Assembly: GCF_030409415.1 (NCBI RefSeq)
Contig: NZ_JAUFPW010000036.1
Location: 62,001 to 126,000 of the forward strand
Length of the DNA stretch: 64,000 nucleotides
Reading direction: 5' to 3'
From: Pedobacter aquatilis
GTDB lineage: Bacteria; Bacteroidota; Bacteroidia; Sphingobacteriales; Sphingobacteriaceae
The first letter of the stretch is position 1. The number at the start of each line of letters is the position of its first letter. Positions 1-8,646 of this stretch are shown piece after piece. Under the pieces are notes generated by a model. The model searched no databases. It was given only the letters and a program-made list of their open reading frames with translations, and was not told the DNA's origin. The position numbers and the translations under genes were made by a program.

Positions 1-60
1 ACGCTTACTATGCGATTCACGTCCGTTTTTCGAACTACCGGCTCCTTTTTTGTGTGCCAT
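1..60 (-). CDS. rpmA: 50S ribosomal protein L27, N-terminal part only
   Basis: Only the first 20 codons are inside the window; the gene runs off the left edge. The visible start MAHKKGAGSSKNGRESHS is the strongly conserved N-terminus of bacterial L27, a protein near the peptidyl-transferase centre of the 50S subunit. The ATG is the reverse complement of positions 58-60. It follows rplU by about 50 nt on the same strand, the usual L21-L27 operon, and no promoter is seen between them. The identity rests on the N-terminal motif and the gene order. Confidence 0.93.
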   Translation of the reverse strand, partial: MAHKKGAGSSKNGRESHSKR

Positions 61-111
61 TTTCTTATATTTTGTAACTCGCTAAAAGCGAATTATTAGG
101 TTAACAATTAA

Positions 112-423
112 TTATAGAGTGATGTCAGAAATCTGAATCTTGGTGAAAAACTGGCGGTGACCATTTTTCTTTTTGTAACCTTTTCTACGTTTTTTGTGGA
201 AAACGATTACTTTATCACCTTTTAAATGAGATACGATAGTTGCCGAAACTTTAGCACCTTTAACTGCAGGAGCTCCTACAGTGATTGCACCACCATTATC
301 AACCAACAATACATTATCAAATTCAATACTAGCGCCTTCATCTCCTTGCAATCTGTGTACAAAAAGGTGCTGGTCTTTAGCAACCTTAAATTGCTGGCCT
401 GCTATATTTACTATTGCGTACAT
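112..423 (-). CDS. rplU: 50S ribosomal protein L21
   Basis: A 103-residue protein, the normal length for L21, which binds 23S rRNA in the large subunit. It starts MYAIVNIAGQQFKV and has the typical basic C-terminal half with FHKKRRKGYKKKNGHRQ and a closing FTKIQISDI. It is the first gene of the rplU-rpmA operon. A good Bacteroidota promoter (TTTG, 20-nt spacer, TATATTTG) lies about 40 nt upstream. Nothing unusual is seen. Confidence 0.97.
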   Translation of the reverse strand: MYAIVNIAGQQFKVAKDQHLFVHRLQGDEGASIEFDNVLLVDNGGAITVGAPAVKGAKVSATIVSHLKGDKVIVFHKKRRKGYKKKNGHRQFFTKIQISDITL

Positions 424-463
424 TGTTTAAATATTTGTTTTATAATTTTTATTTAACGAGGTG

Positions 464-495
464 CAAATATAGAACAATTTCATTTAACACACAAA
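464..495 (-). promoter_or_regulatory. promoter of rplU-rpmA
   Basis: Read on the minus strand there is a TTTG -33 element (495-492), a 20-nt spacer and a TATATTTG -7 element (471-464). This matches the Bacteroidota primary-sigma consensus TTTG-N19-21-TAnnTTTG. The leader to the rplU ATG is about 35 nt. Confidence 0.7.
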
Positions 496-621
496 CACAT
501 ATCAAAAATAATTTTATCGAAATACTCTCAAATCAAAATTTTTAAGATTTAAGTATTTTAAGTTAATTACAATGTGAGGTGTCATTATTATTCGAAAAGC
601 AAATTATAGTAATGTTTGGGT

Positions 622-838
622 TGCTCCTGCCCTGCCATACGCTTTACTTGCCTCATAAAAAATTCGGCTTCGTGCTCGCTGCTGTCAGGTTTAATTTACA
701 CAGGTTAGCAACTATATTATTGTTAGCGCTTGGCAAATTGCATTGGTTTAGTATTACTGTTGTTCTTGAAACCGATTGCAGTAGAAACCAAAAGCTTTTT
801 CTGCTTTTGTTGCAACGAAAAGCACGACTTGCTCCTCC
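622..838 (+). repeat. interspersed structured element, copy A (long form)
   Basis: Fills most of the 545-bp gap between rplU and the GLPGLI gene. It has a 5' module (CCTGCC...CATACGCTTTACTTGCC, ending GCTCGCTGCTGTCAGG near 690) shared with copy C, then the arm CCGATTGCAGTAGAAACC, a hairpin CAAAAGC (789-795)/GCTTTTG (803-809), and the 3' arm GCAACGAAAAGCACGACTT. An open frame of 101 codons crosses it but resembles no protein. The remaining parts of the gap (495-620, 840-910) show nothing else recognisable. Confidence 0.55.
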
Positions 839-914
839 TAAGTATTACCGAACATTCATTTCCAAATCAAATCATTTTTTATGAAAGTTAAAAATTGTTA
901 AAACCTTTTATTAT

Positions 915-939
915 TACGAATATTTCGTAGTTTTACGAA
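915..939 (+). promoter_or_regulatory. BlaI-type operator upstream of the GLPGLI gene
   Basis: Three half-sites: TACGAA (915-920), 3 nt, TTCGTA (924-929), 4 nt, TACGAA (934-939). The same arrangement with identical spacing is found upstream of the blaI gene at 6467-6491. BlaI/MecI repressors bind such dyads (family knowledge). The site ends about 30 nt before the ATG at 970, where a repressor could block transcription. Confidence 0.7.
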
Positions 940-969
940 AAGTAAATAACAAATAAACATTAAAAAATT

Positions 970-1926
970 ATGAAACGCATTTTAATTACCTCCATCGCAA
1001 CATTAATTGTTGCATCAACTTTCGGTCAAAACGCAGATAAAGCGCTTGCCAGGGTAAGATATACTTTTACCCACATTCAAGATACTACACAAAAAGACAA
1101 GCCACATAAAGAAAATATGCTTTTGGTGGTTGGAAAAAATGCATCTGTTTACACCAGTTATGATAAACTAAACCAAGCCATAAATGCTAAAAAGCAAATT
1201 GAAGAACAAATTAAAAATCAAGCTGGCAGTAACAATATGAAAATCGAAATCAAGAGTGAAATGAAATCTCCAGTTACACAGATTGATTATTTCTTTTTCG
1301 CCAATGAGCAAAAAATCTTTAGCAAAGAAAGGCTAGTAAACAACTACTTAATTGAAGAAACTGTACAAAAAATTGATTGGAAAATAAGTAAGGATACGAT
1401 GAGTTTTTCTGGTATTGCTTGCCAAAAGGCTGTCGCAAAATTTAAAGGCAGAAATTGGATTGCTTGGTTTGCTACTGATATGCCTTTTCAAAGCGGCCCG
1501 TGGAAACTAAACGGCTTACCTGGCTTAATTGTAGAAGCTTATGATGATAAAAAAGAAGTTAAATTTGAATTTGCAGGATTAGAAAATGTAAGTGTTGCTG
1601 ACGAAAAAAACGCATCTGACGGGGACCAAAAAATTACTATGCCGAATGGCACGCCAGGTACAATAAAAATAACAGGCATAGAAACAAGCACTTCATATTT
1701 AGGTTCGGAAATAAAGCTTCCTGTTGATGCTATTAAAACATCAAGAAAAGAGTTAGATAAACTGAAAGCGGCAAGAGATAAAGACCCTCAGGGATTTATG
1801 CAAGCACAGATGGCTGCAAATGGAATTCAGGGAACATTTAAAAGAAGTACCTCTACTCCCACTCCTGGAAACCCGGCTGTAAAGCGTGAAATAAATAATC
1901 CGATAGAAATTGCTGAAAAAAAATGA
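970..1926 (+). CDS. GLPGLI family secreted protein
   Basis: 318 residues with a signal peptide (MKRILITSIATLIVASTFG). It carries the family signature NGLPGLIVEAYDD near residue 180, preceded by WIAWFATDMPFQSGPWK, as in Bacteroidota GLPGLI proteins (family known only by motif, function unknown, periplasmic or outer-membrane associated). The stop codon overlaps the ATG of the next gene (ATGA at 1923-1926), so the two are translationally coupled; GLPGLI genes are often paired with TonB-type barrels. The upstream three-half-site operator suggests repression by the BlaI protein encoded at 6100-6462. Confidence 0.85.
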   Translation: MKRILITSIATLIVASTFGQNADKALARVRYTFTHIQDTTQKDKPHKENMLLVVGKNASVYTSYDKLNQAINAKKQIEEQIKNQAGSNNMKIEIKSEMKSPVTQIDYFFFANEQKIFSKERLVNNYLIEETVQKIDWKISKDTMSFSGIACQKAVAKFKGRNWIAWFATDMPFQSGPWKLNGLPGLIVEAYDDKKEVKFEFAGLENVSVADEKNASDGDQKITMPNGTPGTIKITGIETSTSYLGSEIKLPVDAIKTSRKELDKLKAARDKDPQGFMQAQMAANGIQGTFKRSTSTPTPGNPAVKREINNPIEIAEKK

Positions 1927-4586
1927 GAAAGGCTTTCTATATATTAATTCTAGCTTTGATTTCACTAACAACAGCTTTTGCGCAAAATACAATAAAAGGT
2001 ACAGCAAAAGATGTAGCCGGAGTTGGAATAGAATCTGTAAATGTTAACCTAAAAGATTTGGAAGGCAACATTATCAGTTTTACCAGAACAAATAAAAGTG
2101 GAGCATTTAACCTATCTGTAAAAAACAATCAAATTACAGGTTACAAAATTGAGCTTTCGAGCATTGGCTATAAAAAACAATCTATGCTTATTGCAGATAT
2201 TAATAAAGACTATAATTTTACTTTACAGGTTAGCGAAACCAACCTGGAAACTGTTGTTGTAAAAAATCGCCCATCGCTTACAGCAAATGGCGATACATTA
2301 AATTATAGAACGGCAGATTTTGCAGATAAGCAGGACCGAACCATTGGTGATGTGTTGAAGAAAATGCCAGGTATTGAAGTTGCTGAAAATGGAAAAGTTA
2401 GTTACAATGGGAAATCGATATCAAATTTATACATAGATGGCGATAACTTGCTGGATGATAAATACAACATTGGCACCAAGAGCATCCCACAAGGTGCAGT
2501 TGATAAGGTTCAGGTAATTCAGAATGATCAGCCAATTAAAATGATGCGAAAGAATAATACCAGCGATGATGTTGCTTTAAATTTGGTGATTAAAGATGAA
2601 GCTAAACTAAAGGTTATGGGTGATGCTACTGTGGGTGCCGGAACGCCAAATCGTTTTGATGAAAACCTTACGGCAATGTTGTTTAATAAAAAACTTAAGT
2701 TTATTAACAATTTGAAGGGGAATAACATAGGAAATGATCCGGGCATAGATTTAACGTCGCATAATTTAGCTGATTACTTGAAACGTGTAGACAACAGTAA
2801 ACCTGGTGGATTTTTATCTACAGGCGCAGCTGGGGTACCATCATTACCGCAAAGCAGATATTTATTTAATAAAGCAGCAGTAGTAAATCTAAACAACTTA
2901 TATAAGTTTAGTCAGGACTTACAGTTAAGGGCAAATTTATCTTATCTGTACGATGATCGTAAGCAAGAATACAGCAAATTTTCTCAAACTTATCTGGCTA
3001 ATCAAACCATCAGTTTTTCTGAATATCAAAACAACAACATCAATCCACAAAAAATAAGGGCGCAATTTAATTTGAACAACAATAGGGAGTTAGAATACTT
3101 TAATAACAATTTGGTTGTAGATTATGCACCATTCAAAACAACATCTGCGTTTTTAATTAATAATATTAACGCCAATCAACAGCTAAACCAGAAAAATATT
3201 GAGGTTTCGAACGAGTTTAATTATCGGAAAAAAATGAAGTCGGAGAATGTTGTAAATTTTTACTCATACCTTAACCATAGTGCCCAACCAGAACAATTAA
3301 ATGTTACACCCGGATTGAATGCCGATATTTTAAACAATGGCAATAATTACCTTGCACTAAATCAATACGTTAAATTACCAACCTGGTATACAAATAATTA
3401 CGTTTCTTTTGCATTTGTAAAAGGTGGCTTTGCCCAGACTTATAAAGCGGGATTCAATATCCAAAAGCAAAATTTAAATTCAGAACTTTACCGCACCCAG
3501 AACAATGGAACTTTGGAATTAGTTTCTCAAAATGCTGTAAATGATTTGAATTGGAATAAAAACAGGTTTTATATCGATGCAACGTACGAATATACAAACG
3601 ATAAAATTAAAGCTGGGATAAGCCTTCCAGCAAGCTATAATAGCATTCGTTATATTGACCCGGTTAATGATTTAACTAATAAACTGAATAAAGTTTTCTT
3701 CAATCCTTCTTTAAATTTAAAATATCAAACAGGCATCGAAAATTATATTACCGCCAATTATTACTATAAGAATGATTTAGGCGGAATAGATGATATTTAC
3801 AGAGGTATGGTTTTAAAGAACTATAGATCGTTGTTTGCGAATGATGCACCAATTTCAGAATCAAAAATGCATGGAATTAACGGCGGATTTAACTTTAGAA
3901 AAGCAATGCAAATGTTTTTCTTCAATGCTTCAGTTGGTTACAATGAAACTGAATTAAATACAATTTCATCCTATAGTTTGAGTAATAATATTCAGCAGCG
4001 GGTTGTTTTGCCATTAGAAAATGAGATAAAAAATCTAAATTTTAATGCAAATGCAAGCAAATATATTTTTGCTTTGAAGAGTACTGTTAATTTTGGAATA
4101 AGTTATACTGAAAGCAAATACAGCCAGTTACAAAACAGTAATCTGCTGCCCTTTAAAACTGATAATATTTCTTACAAAGGCGGTTTTGAGGCTAAACTGA
4201 CAAAATTTATGAATTGGTCTTATAGTGCTACCTATTCCGTTACTAAAAATAAAGCTGAAATTGCAAATGCAATTCAAACCAATTTCAGGCAGCTGAGGCA
4301 ACAATCTACACTCGCAATTACAACTTTGCAAAATGTGTACCTTAATTTATCAGCAGAGCATTTATTTACGAACCAATCAAACCAACCGAATTTGAAATAT
4401 TTATTTGCAGATGCAAATGTGAAGTACAAAATTTTAAAATTTAAAACCGACCTCGAATTCGGAATAACAAACCTTGCAAACATTAAACGCTTCGATGCAA
4501 TTTATATTTATGCAAATTCATTAACTACAGGTACTTACTTAATACCTGGAAGAGTAGCTATGCTAAAAGCAACTTTTAATTTCTAG
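1923..4586 (+). CDS. outer-membrane beta-barrel protein, TonB-receptor-like, with carboxypeptidase-regulatory domain
   Basis: 887 residues. Signal peptide (MRKAFYILILALISLTTAFAQ), then a CarboxypepD_reg-like beta domain (about 22-110: GTAKDVAGVGIESVNVNL...), a plug-like segment (about 115-210, with DVLKKMPGIEVAENGKVSYNG and ISNLYIDGDNLL), and a long barrel ending in aromatic FNF. It belongs to the GLPGLI-partner class of Bacteroidota barrels; substrate and TonB dependence are unknown. Coupled to the GLPGLI gene by a 4-nt overlap. It converges with the M56 gene and shares a bidirectional terminator with it. Confidence 0.8.
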   Translation: MRKAFYILILALISLTTAFAQNTIKGTAKDVAGVGIESVNVNLKDLEGNIISFTRTNKSGAFNLSVKNNQITGYKIELSSIGYKKQSMLIADINKDYNFTLQVSETNLETVVVKNRPSLTANGDTLNYRTADFADKQDRTIGDVLKKMPGIEVAENGKVSYNGKSISNLYIDGDNLLDDKYNIGTKSIPQGAVDKVQVIQNDQPIKMMRKNNTSDDVALNLVIKDEAKLKVMGDATVGAGTPNRFDENLTAMLFNKKLKFINNLKGNNIGNDPGIDLTSHNLADYLKRVDNSKPGGFLSTGAAGVPSLPQSRYLFNKAAVVNLNNLYKFSQDLQLRANLSYLYDDRKQEYSKFSQTYLANQTISFSEYQNNNINPQKIRAQFNLNNNRELEYFNNNLVVDYAPFKTTSAFLINNINANQQLNQKNIEVSNEFNYRKKMKSENVVNFYSYLNHSAQPEQLNVTPGLNADILNNGNNYLALNQYVKLPTWYTNNYVSFAFVKGGFAQTYKAGFNIQKQNLNSELYRTQNNGTLELVSQNAVNDLNWNKNRFYIDATYEYTNDKIKAGISLPASYNSIRYIDPVNDLTNKLNKVFFNPSLNLKYQTGIENYITANYYYKNDLGGIDDIYRGMVLKNYRSLFANDAPISESKMHGINGGFNFRKAMQMFFFNASVGYNETELNTISSYSLSNNIQQRVVLPLENEIKNLNFNANASKYIFALKSTVNFGISYTESKYSQLQNSNLLPFKTDNISYKGGFEAKLTKFMNWSYSATYSVTKNKAEIANAIQTNFRQLRQQSTLAITTLQNVYLNLSAEHLFTNQSNQPNLKYLFADANVKYKILKFKTDLEFGITNLANIKRFDAIYIYANSLTTGTYLIPGRVAMLKATFNF

Positions 4587-4588
4587 AA

Positions 4589-4620
4589 CAAAAGCATCCA
4601 GATAATTGCGGATGCTTTTG
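4589..4620. terminator. bidirectional terminator between the barrel gene and the M56 peptidase
   Basis: A perfect 11-bp stem, CAAAAGCATCC (4589-4599) and GGATGCTTTTG (4610-4620), with a 10-nt loop between two convergent genes. The A/T ends give a U-rich tail in both directions. The same stem core recurs at 34626-34659. Confidence 0.8.
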
Positions 4621-4622
4621 CT

Positions 4623-6095
4623 TTATGGTTTGGTTGTAATATGAATTTCACCAGATGAACTTTTCTGCATCTTGATATCTTGCACATTATTCATATCTAA
4701 ATTTTTAAAATCATCTTTCGTCGCCTTTTTACCATCAATAAAGTAATCAATTTCTCCAATTGAGCCAGTGGAACTAAAACTAATTCCATTATTACGATGG
4801 GATGATTTAGTAACTGCTTTTATCAATACAACCTTATTAATAGTCCCTTTCAAAGGTTTATCTGATTGGTTAGTATTTGAATCTTGAAAAAACATGCTAA
4901 TTGCAGACGGATTTGTTTTCACCGTATCCTTAAAAGCGGTGTGATAAAAAACAGTTTTGGCTTCTGCATTCTTCATTGGAACGACATGGATTACTTTACC
5001 AACCAATTTATTTAATTCATCCGTTATAGATTGATTTGAGGAATTGGCAGTTTTAAAATTCGTTTTAAATACAAAGGAAAATTTCTGAATAGAATCTGAA
5101 ATTATATTTTTCTTCTTAACAATTTTTGATTTATTTTTCCCTTTTACAGAAGCAACTTTTTCAATAGCAATTGTTTTTTGAGGTTCTTGACTTTGACTTA
5201 AATGATTATTAACCAAAACAATTTGTTTTTCAATATCCTTTTTATCAATTGTAAAAGCCAAACTCACACAAAGAATTATTGGCAAAACAAACACATACCT
5301 TGTTAAATTAACACTTGATGAAGGTTTAACATTCATCATTACTATCCGCTTTTTTAAATCAGAAAGGTTAAAATTATTAATGATTGATACCGGATTTTGT
5401 AAAGTTCCAACATCCAGTAAACTATATTGATAAGCCTTTTTATTTACACCTTTTTTAAGTATTTTATTATCTGTTATAAATTCTATATTTTCTTTAACTG
5501 CTTTTTTCATTAACCAAACACCGGGATTGAACCAATAAAAAACCAGGCTAATTTCTGCCAATATAATATCTAAAGTGTGTAGTTCATCAACGTGTATTTT
5601 TTCGTGTTCGATGATGTTATTCAAATCTTGTGGTTTATGCAGGTTTGGATTTACATAAATATTTTGCCAAAAAGAAAATGGGCTGATTTTATCACTCAAA
5701 ATTCTAATCTTCAAATCATTTAACATTCCTGCGCTTGAGTTTTTGTGCACCCGATAAAGCGAAATAAATTGAATGATTAACCTTGAGGCCATAAACAATA
5801 CACCCAAATAAAACACCATCGTGATTATTTGCCATAAAGCCGAGATAGATTCTACCTGAATAAGCTGGCTAACATTCTGGTTTAAACCTGGAACAAATGC
5901 GGGCAAAGCATTATGGTTATTAAAAATTTCCGTTAAGTTTATTAATGGGTAGGCAGTTGAAAATACAATCCCAAAAATCAAGAAAATACGATTTAAGATG
6001 TAAAACGTTAATTTACGGAGCACTAGATAATAGGTCAGCGCAAACAAAACGAGCACTAAATTTATTTTCAATAAAACCAAAAACAAATAAGGCAT
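4623..6095 (-). CDS. M56 family (BlaR1-like) membrane sensor peptidase
   Basis: 490 residues. Hydrophobic N-terminal half with several membrane segments (about 4-25, 35-52, 88-112) and the zinc-metallopeptidase motif HEKIH at 164-168, followed by FYWFNPGVW, typical of BlaR1/MecR1 M56 peptidases. A further membrane segment lies near 266-284, then a low-complexity Lys/Ser-rich region. The last 40 residues (IDYFIDGKKATKDDF...VQDIKMQKSS...IHITTKP) resemble the plug motif of TonB receptors, not the penicillin-binding domain of classical BlaR1. Only 4 nt separate it from blaI upstream. Expected role: sense an envelope signal and trigger cleavage of BlaI. Confidence 0.85.
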   Translation of the reverse strand: MPYLFLVLLKINLVLVLFALTYYLVLRKLTFYILNRIFLIFGIVFSTAYPLINLTEIFNNHNALPAFVPGLNQNVSQLIQVESISALWQIITMVFYLGVLFMASRLIIQFISLYRVHKNSSAGMLNDLKIRILSDKISPFSFWQNIYVNPNLHKPQDLNNIIEHEKIHVDELHTLDIILAEISLVFYWFNPGVWLMKKAVKENIEFITDNKILKKGVNKKAYQYSLLDVGTLQNPVSIINNFNLSDLKKRIVMMNVKPSSSVNLTRYVFVLPIILCVSLAFTIDKKDIEKQIVLVNNHLSQSQEPQKTIAIEKVASVKGKNKSKIVKKKNIISDSIQKFSFVFKTNFKTANSSNQSITDELNKLVGKVIHVVPMKNAEAKTVFYHTAFKDTVKTNPSAISMFFQDSNTNQSDKPLKGTINKVVLIKAVTKSSHRNNGISFSSTGSIGEIDYFIDGKKATKDDFKNLDMNNVQDIKMQKSSSGEIHITTKP

Positions 6096-6099
6096 AACA

Positions 6100-6462
6100 C
6101 TATTTTTCTGGGTTTTCGATTAGATTAATTATCTCTTTTAATTCCTCAGCACTAATCTTTTTATCTTTTGCGAAGAAAGCAACAAGTTCCTTGTATGAGC
6201 TTTTAAAATAAGAATCTACAAAACCATTCATAAATCGTTTTTTATAATCGGCTTCTTTAACTTTTGCCTTATATTGGTTTGCATTTGCAAATCTTTCACT
6301 TGCTAAATATCCTTTGCGTTCGAGATTTTTTATTGTTGATGCCAGCGTAGTGTATGGCGGTTTTGGCTCTGGTAAAACATCCATAAAATCTTTTATAAAG
6401 CCTTTGCCCAATTGCCAAACCGCAAGCATTGCTTCTTCTTCTTGTATCGTTAACTTCTCCAT
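6100..6462 (-). CDS. BlaI/MecI/CopY family transcriptional repressor
   Basis: 120 residues, the normal size. N-terminal winged helix (LTIQEEEAMLAVWQLGKGFIKD, PPYTTLASTIKNLERKGYL) and a C-terminal dimerisation half (FFAKDKKISAEELKEIINLIEN). In this family the repressor is inactivated by cleavage when its M56 partner is stimulated; here the partner is the next gene, 4 nt away. A dyad at 6467-6491 immediately before the ATG indicates autoregulation, and an identically spaced site precedes the GLPGLI operon. Confidence 0.9.
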   Translation of the reverse strand: MEKLTIQEEEAMLAVWQLGKGFIKDFMDVLPEPKPPYTTLASTIKNLERKGYLASERFANANQYKAKVKEADYKKRFMNGFVDSYFKSSYKELVAFFAKDKKISAEELKEIINLIENPEK

Positions 6463-6466
6463 TTAT

Positions 6467-6491
6467 TACGAAATAATCGTAAATATACGAA
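6467..6491 (-). promoter_or_regulatory. BlaI-type operator upstream of blaI
   Basis: TACGAA (6467-6472), 3 nt, ATCGTA (6476-6481), 4 nt, TACGAA (6486-6491). It is identical in layout to the site at 915-939, with one mismatch in the middle half-site. It starts 5 nt from the blaI start codon and overlaps a likely -7 region, so autorepression is expected. Confidence 0.7.
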
Positions 6492-6507
6492 ATAGCTTTA
6501 AAACAAA

Positions 6508-6548
6508 AAAGCCTGATTAAAACATTAAATGTTCTTTAATCAGGCTTT
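6508..6548 (-). terminator. terminator of the small membrane protein gene
   Basis: A 14-bp perfect stem, AAAGCCTGATTAAA (6508-6521) and TTTAATCAGGCTTT (6535-6548), with an A/T-rich flank that gives a U tail on the minus strand. It separates the gene at 6568 from blaI. Confidence 0.75.
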
Positions 6549-6567
6549 CAAAAATATTAATAAGAAA

Positions 6568-7068
6568 CTATTTACCGCTTCGCTTTTCGGCTTGGTTTAT
6601 GGTTTCTTCTATAATTTTTCTCATTTGCATCGCAGCATCTAAAAGTTTTGGATTACCATCAAAATCGCCATAAATTACAACATGTTTATCTTTCTCCTTG
6701 TATTTAAAAAACATATCGTAACGCGGAACTAATTTTGACTTAGCGCTCTGCACACCAATTGTATCAGGAAAATTCCATAAACCCAGCTCATTAGCTTTAC
6801 TATGGATGAAAAGAATATCATCGCTTTTTAACCCAACTTTTTTAACGATAACAGAATCACGACTATTTAGATATCGGTATGAGCTATCGGCAGAATTGTA
6901 CTCATTTTCTAACGTATCGTTTATCCCCCATTTATAATCTAAAGAAACAAAATCGTTCTTTCTGAATGGTGCATTTTTTATAATTGGTTTATAATATATG
7001 TAACAATAAATTATCATTGGTACGATAATGGTGAGTGCTAAAAATATCTTTTTTCCTCTACTTGACAC
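6568..7068 (-). CDS. hypothetical membrane-anchored protein
   Basis: 166 residues with one N-terminal membrane segment (about 8-26, IFLALTIIVPMIIYCYIYY) and a soluble remainder presumably outside the membrane; no family was recognised. The start is GTG at 7068. The reading frame stays open further upstream but offers no ATG, and the signal-anchor fits a start here. It lies 40 nt after the symporter gene on the same strand and ends before a strong hairpin, so it may be co-transcribed with the symporter. Confidence 0.65.
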   Translation of the reverse strand: MSSRGKKIFLALTIIVPMIIYCYIYYKPIIKNAPFRKNDFVSLDYKWGINDTLENEYNSADSSYRYLNSRDSVIVKKVGLKSDDILFIHSKANELGLWNFPDTIGVQSAKSKLVPRYDMFFKYKEKDKHVVIYGDFDGNPKLLDAAMQMRKIIEETINQAEKRSGK

Positions 7069-7077
7069 TTGCTTGAA

Positions 7078-7107
7078 TTTTGAATGATTAAATTTTGTAT
7101 GATTAAA
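7078..7107. repeat. 15-bp tandem repeat, two units
   Basis: TTTTGAATGATTAAA (7078-7092) is followed directly by TTTTGTATGATTAAA (7093-7107), one mismatch. It fills the short gap between the symporter gene and the following gene. It is of the word-like AT-rich repeat type seen at other gene junctions of this window. Confidence 0.6.
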
Positions 7108-7108
7108 T

Positions 7109-8485
7109 TTAGGCGTCTTTCAGTTCGCCTTCCCACTTACTTACTACAGCAGTGGCGATACTATTACCAACAACATTAGTAGCCGAACGGCCCATATCCA
7201 ATAATGGATCTATACCAATTAATAGTGCCAAACCGGCTTCGGGAATATTAAAACTGGCAATTGTACCTGCAATAACTACTAATGAAGCTCTTGGTACACC
7301 GGCAATACCTTTACTGGTTAACATTAAAATTAACAGCATTGAAATTTGCTGTTCAAAGCCTAAATGGATGCCATAAGCCTGCGCAATAAATAAGGAAGCA
7401 AAGGTCATGTACATCATGGAGCCATCAAGGTTAAAGGAATAACCAAGCGGCAATACAAAACTCACAATTTTATCTTTACAACCAAAACGCTCTAAAAGCA
7501 TCATCGTTTTTGGATAAGCAGCCTCACTGCTCGCTGTACTAAACGCCAGTATTGCAGGTTCTTTCATATCGTTTACAAGTTTAAATACTCGTTTTTTCAG
7601 GATTAGAAAACCTAAGAAAATTAAAACGCACCACAAAATGGCTAGGCCAAAATAAAACTCGCCTATAAATATTGCATAAGTATTTAATACGGATAAACCC
7701 TGTTTTGCAACAATCGCCGTCATGGCACCGAAAACGGCCAGTGGTGCAAAATTCATTACATAACCAGTCATTTTTAAAATAACATGGGCAATAGCATCAA
7801 AGGCTTTAATTACAACCTGACCTAAATCACCAATTGCAGCAGTTGCAACTCCGAAAAATAGTGAAAACACTACAATCTGAAGGATTTCATTGGTTGCCAT
7901 TGATTCGGCAATACTCTTTGGAAAAACGTGAGCGATAAAATCTTTAACACTCATTGCAGTCTTTTGAATTCCTGTATTAACCAATTGATCTGGCAGGGTT
8001 AACTTCATATGTCTCCCAGGTTCAAAAATGTTTACTAAAATTAAGCCCAATACGAGCGACATAAGTGACATTGCAACAAACCAACCTAAGGTTTTCCCAC
8101 CTATTCGACCTACAGCCTTAATATCACCAACCTTAGCAACGCCAACTACAAGTGTAGTGAATACTAATGGCGCTACAATCATCTTTATTAATCTTAAAAA
8201 GATATCACTAAGAAGCGTAAAATACTCCAGTTTTTTTTCTCGTATTTCTTCATTTTCCTTTTTGATTTTAGCATTTATCTTTTTATCGGCTTTTAGTTGT
8301 GTAAAGGCAGCAGTTGTAGTATCTGTAGATTTTGCAATACTAACCTCAATGCTCTTAACTTTAGCATCGGCATTAAGAATATTCTGATTGTATACATCTA
8401 TGGAGTTAACATTCAAAATATATCCTAAGGCAATACCCGCTATCAGCGCAATGAAAATAAAAATAGTGAGTCTGTTTTTCTTCAT
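7109..8485 (-). CDS. dicarboxylate/amino acid:cation symporter (DAACS, GltP/DctA type)
   Basis: 458 residues. Multi-pass inner-membrane protein with family hallmarks: LYTLLSDIFLRLIKMIVAPLVF-like segment (IFLRLIKMIVAPLVFTTLV), the serine-rich hairpin region (LAFSTASSEAAYPKTM), GYSFNLDGSMMYMTFASLFIAQA, and GRSATNVVGNSIATAVVSKWEG at the end. It takes up glutamate, aspartate or C4-dicarboxylates with Na+ or H+; the substrate cannot be decided here. An extended extracytoplasmic loop after the first helix (about residues 28-80, Lys-rich) is longer than in E. coli GltP. Confidence 0.92.
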   Translation of the reverse strand: MKKNRLTIFIFIALIAGIALGYILNVNSIDVYNQNILNADAKVKSIEVSIAKSTDTTTAAFTQLKADKKINAKIKKENEEIREKKLEYFTLLSDIFLRLIKMIVAPLVFTTLVVGVAKVGDIKAVGRIGGKTLGWFVAMSLMSLVLGLILVNIFEPGRHMKLTLPDQLVNTGIQKTAMSVKDFIAHVFPKSIAESMATNEILQIVVFSLFFGVATAAIGDLGQVVIKAFDAIAHVILKMTGYVMNFAPLAVFGAMTAIVAKQGLSVLNTYAIFIGEFYFGLAILWCVLIFLGFLILKKRVFKLVNDMKEPAILAFSTASSEAAYPKTMMLLERFGCKDKIVSFVLPLGYSFNLDGSMMYMTFASLFIAQAYGIHLGFEQQISMLLILMLTSKGIAGVPRASLVVIAGTIASFNIPEAGLALLIGIDPLLDMGRSATNVVGNSIATAVVSKWEGELKDA

Positions 8486-8646
8486 AAATAATAAAGTTTG
8501 TGGCTTTGTTAATTTGGTAAAACTACGATATTTACGCCGTGTAACAAACTTTGATTTTTCAACGTTATCAAATCCGTAGATTTTTTACACTAAGGCTGTA
8601 ACAAAAGATACAACCAACCATCTAAAAAGCAATTACATCCTACTAA

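Noticed and set aside
579..884. Open frame of 101 codons on the plus strand
   Set aside because: It lies across element copy A, has no promoter or family resemblance, and its composition is that of the repeat.
915..939. TACGAA sites as chance AT-rich repeats
   Set aside because: Both occurrences keep three half-sites with the same 3- and 4-nt spacings and sit before blaI and its neighbour operon, so the chance explanation was set aside.
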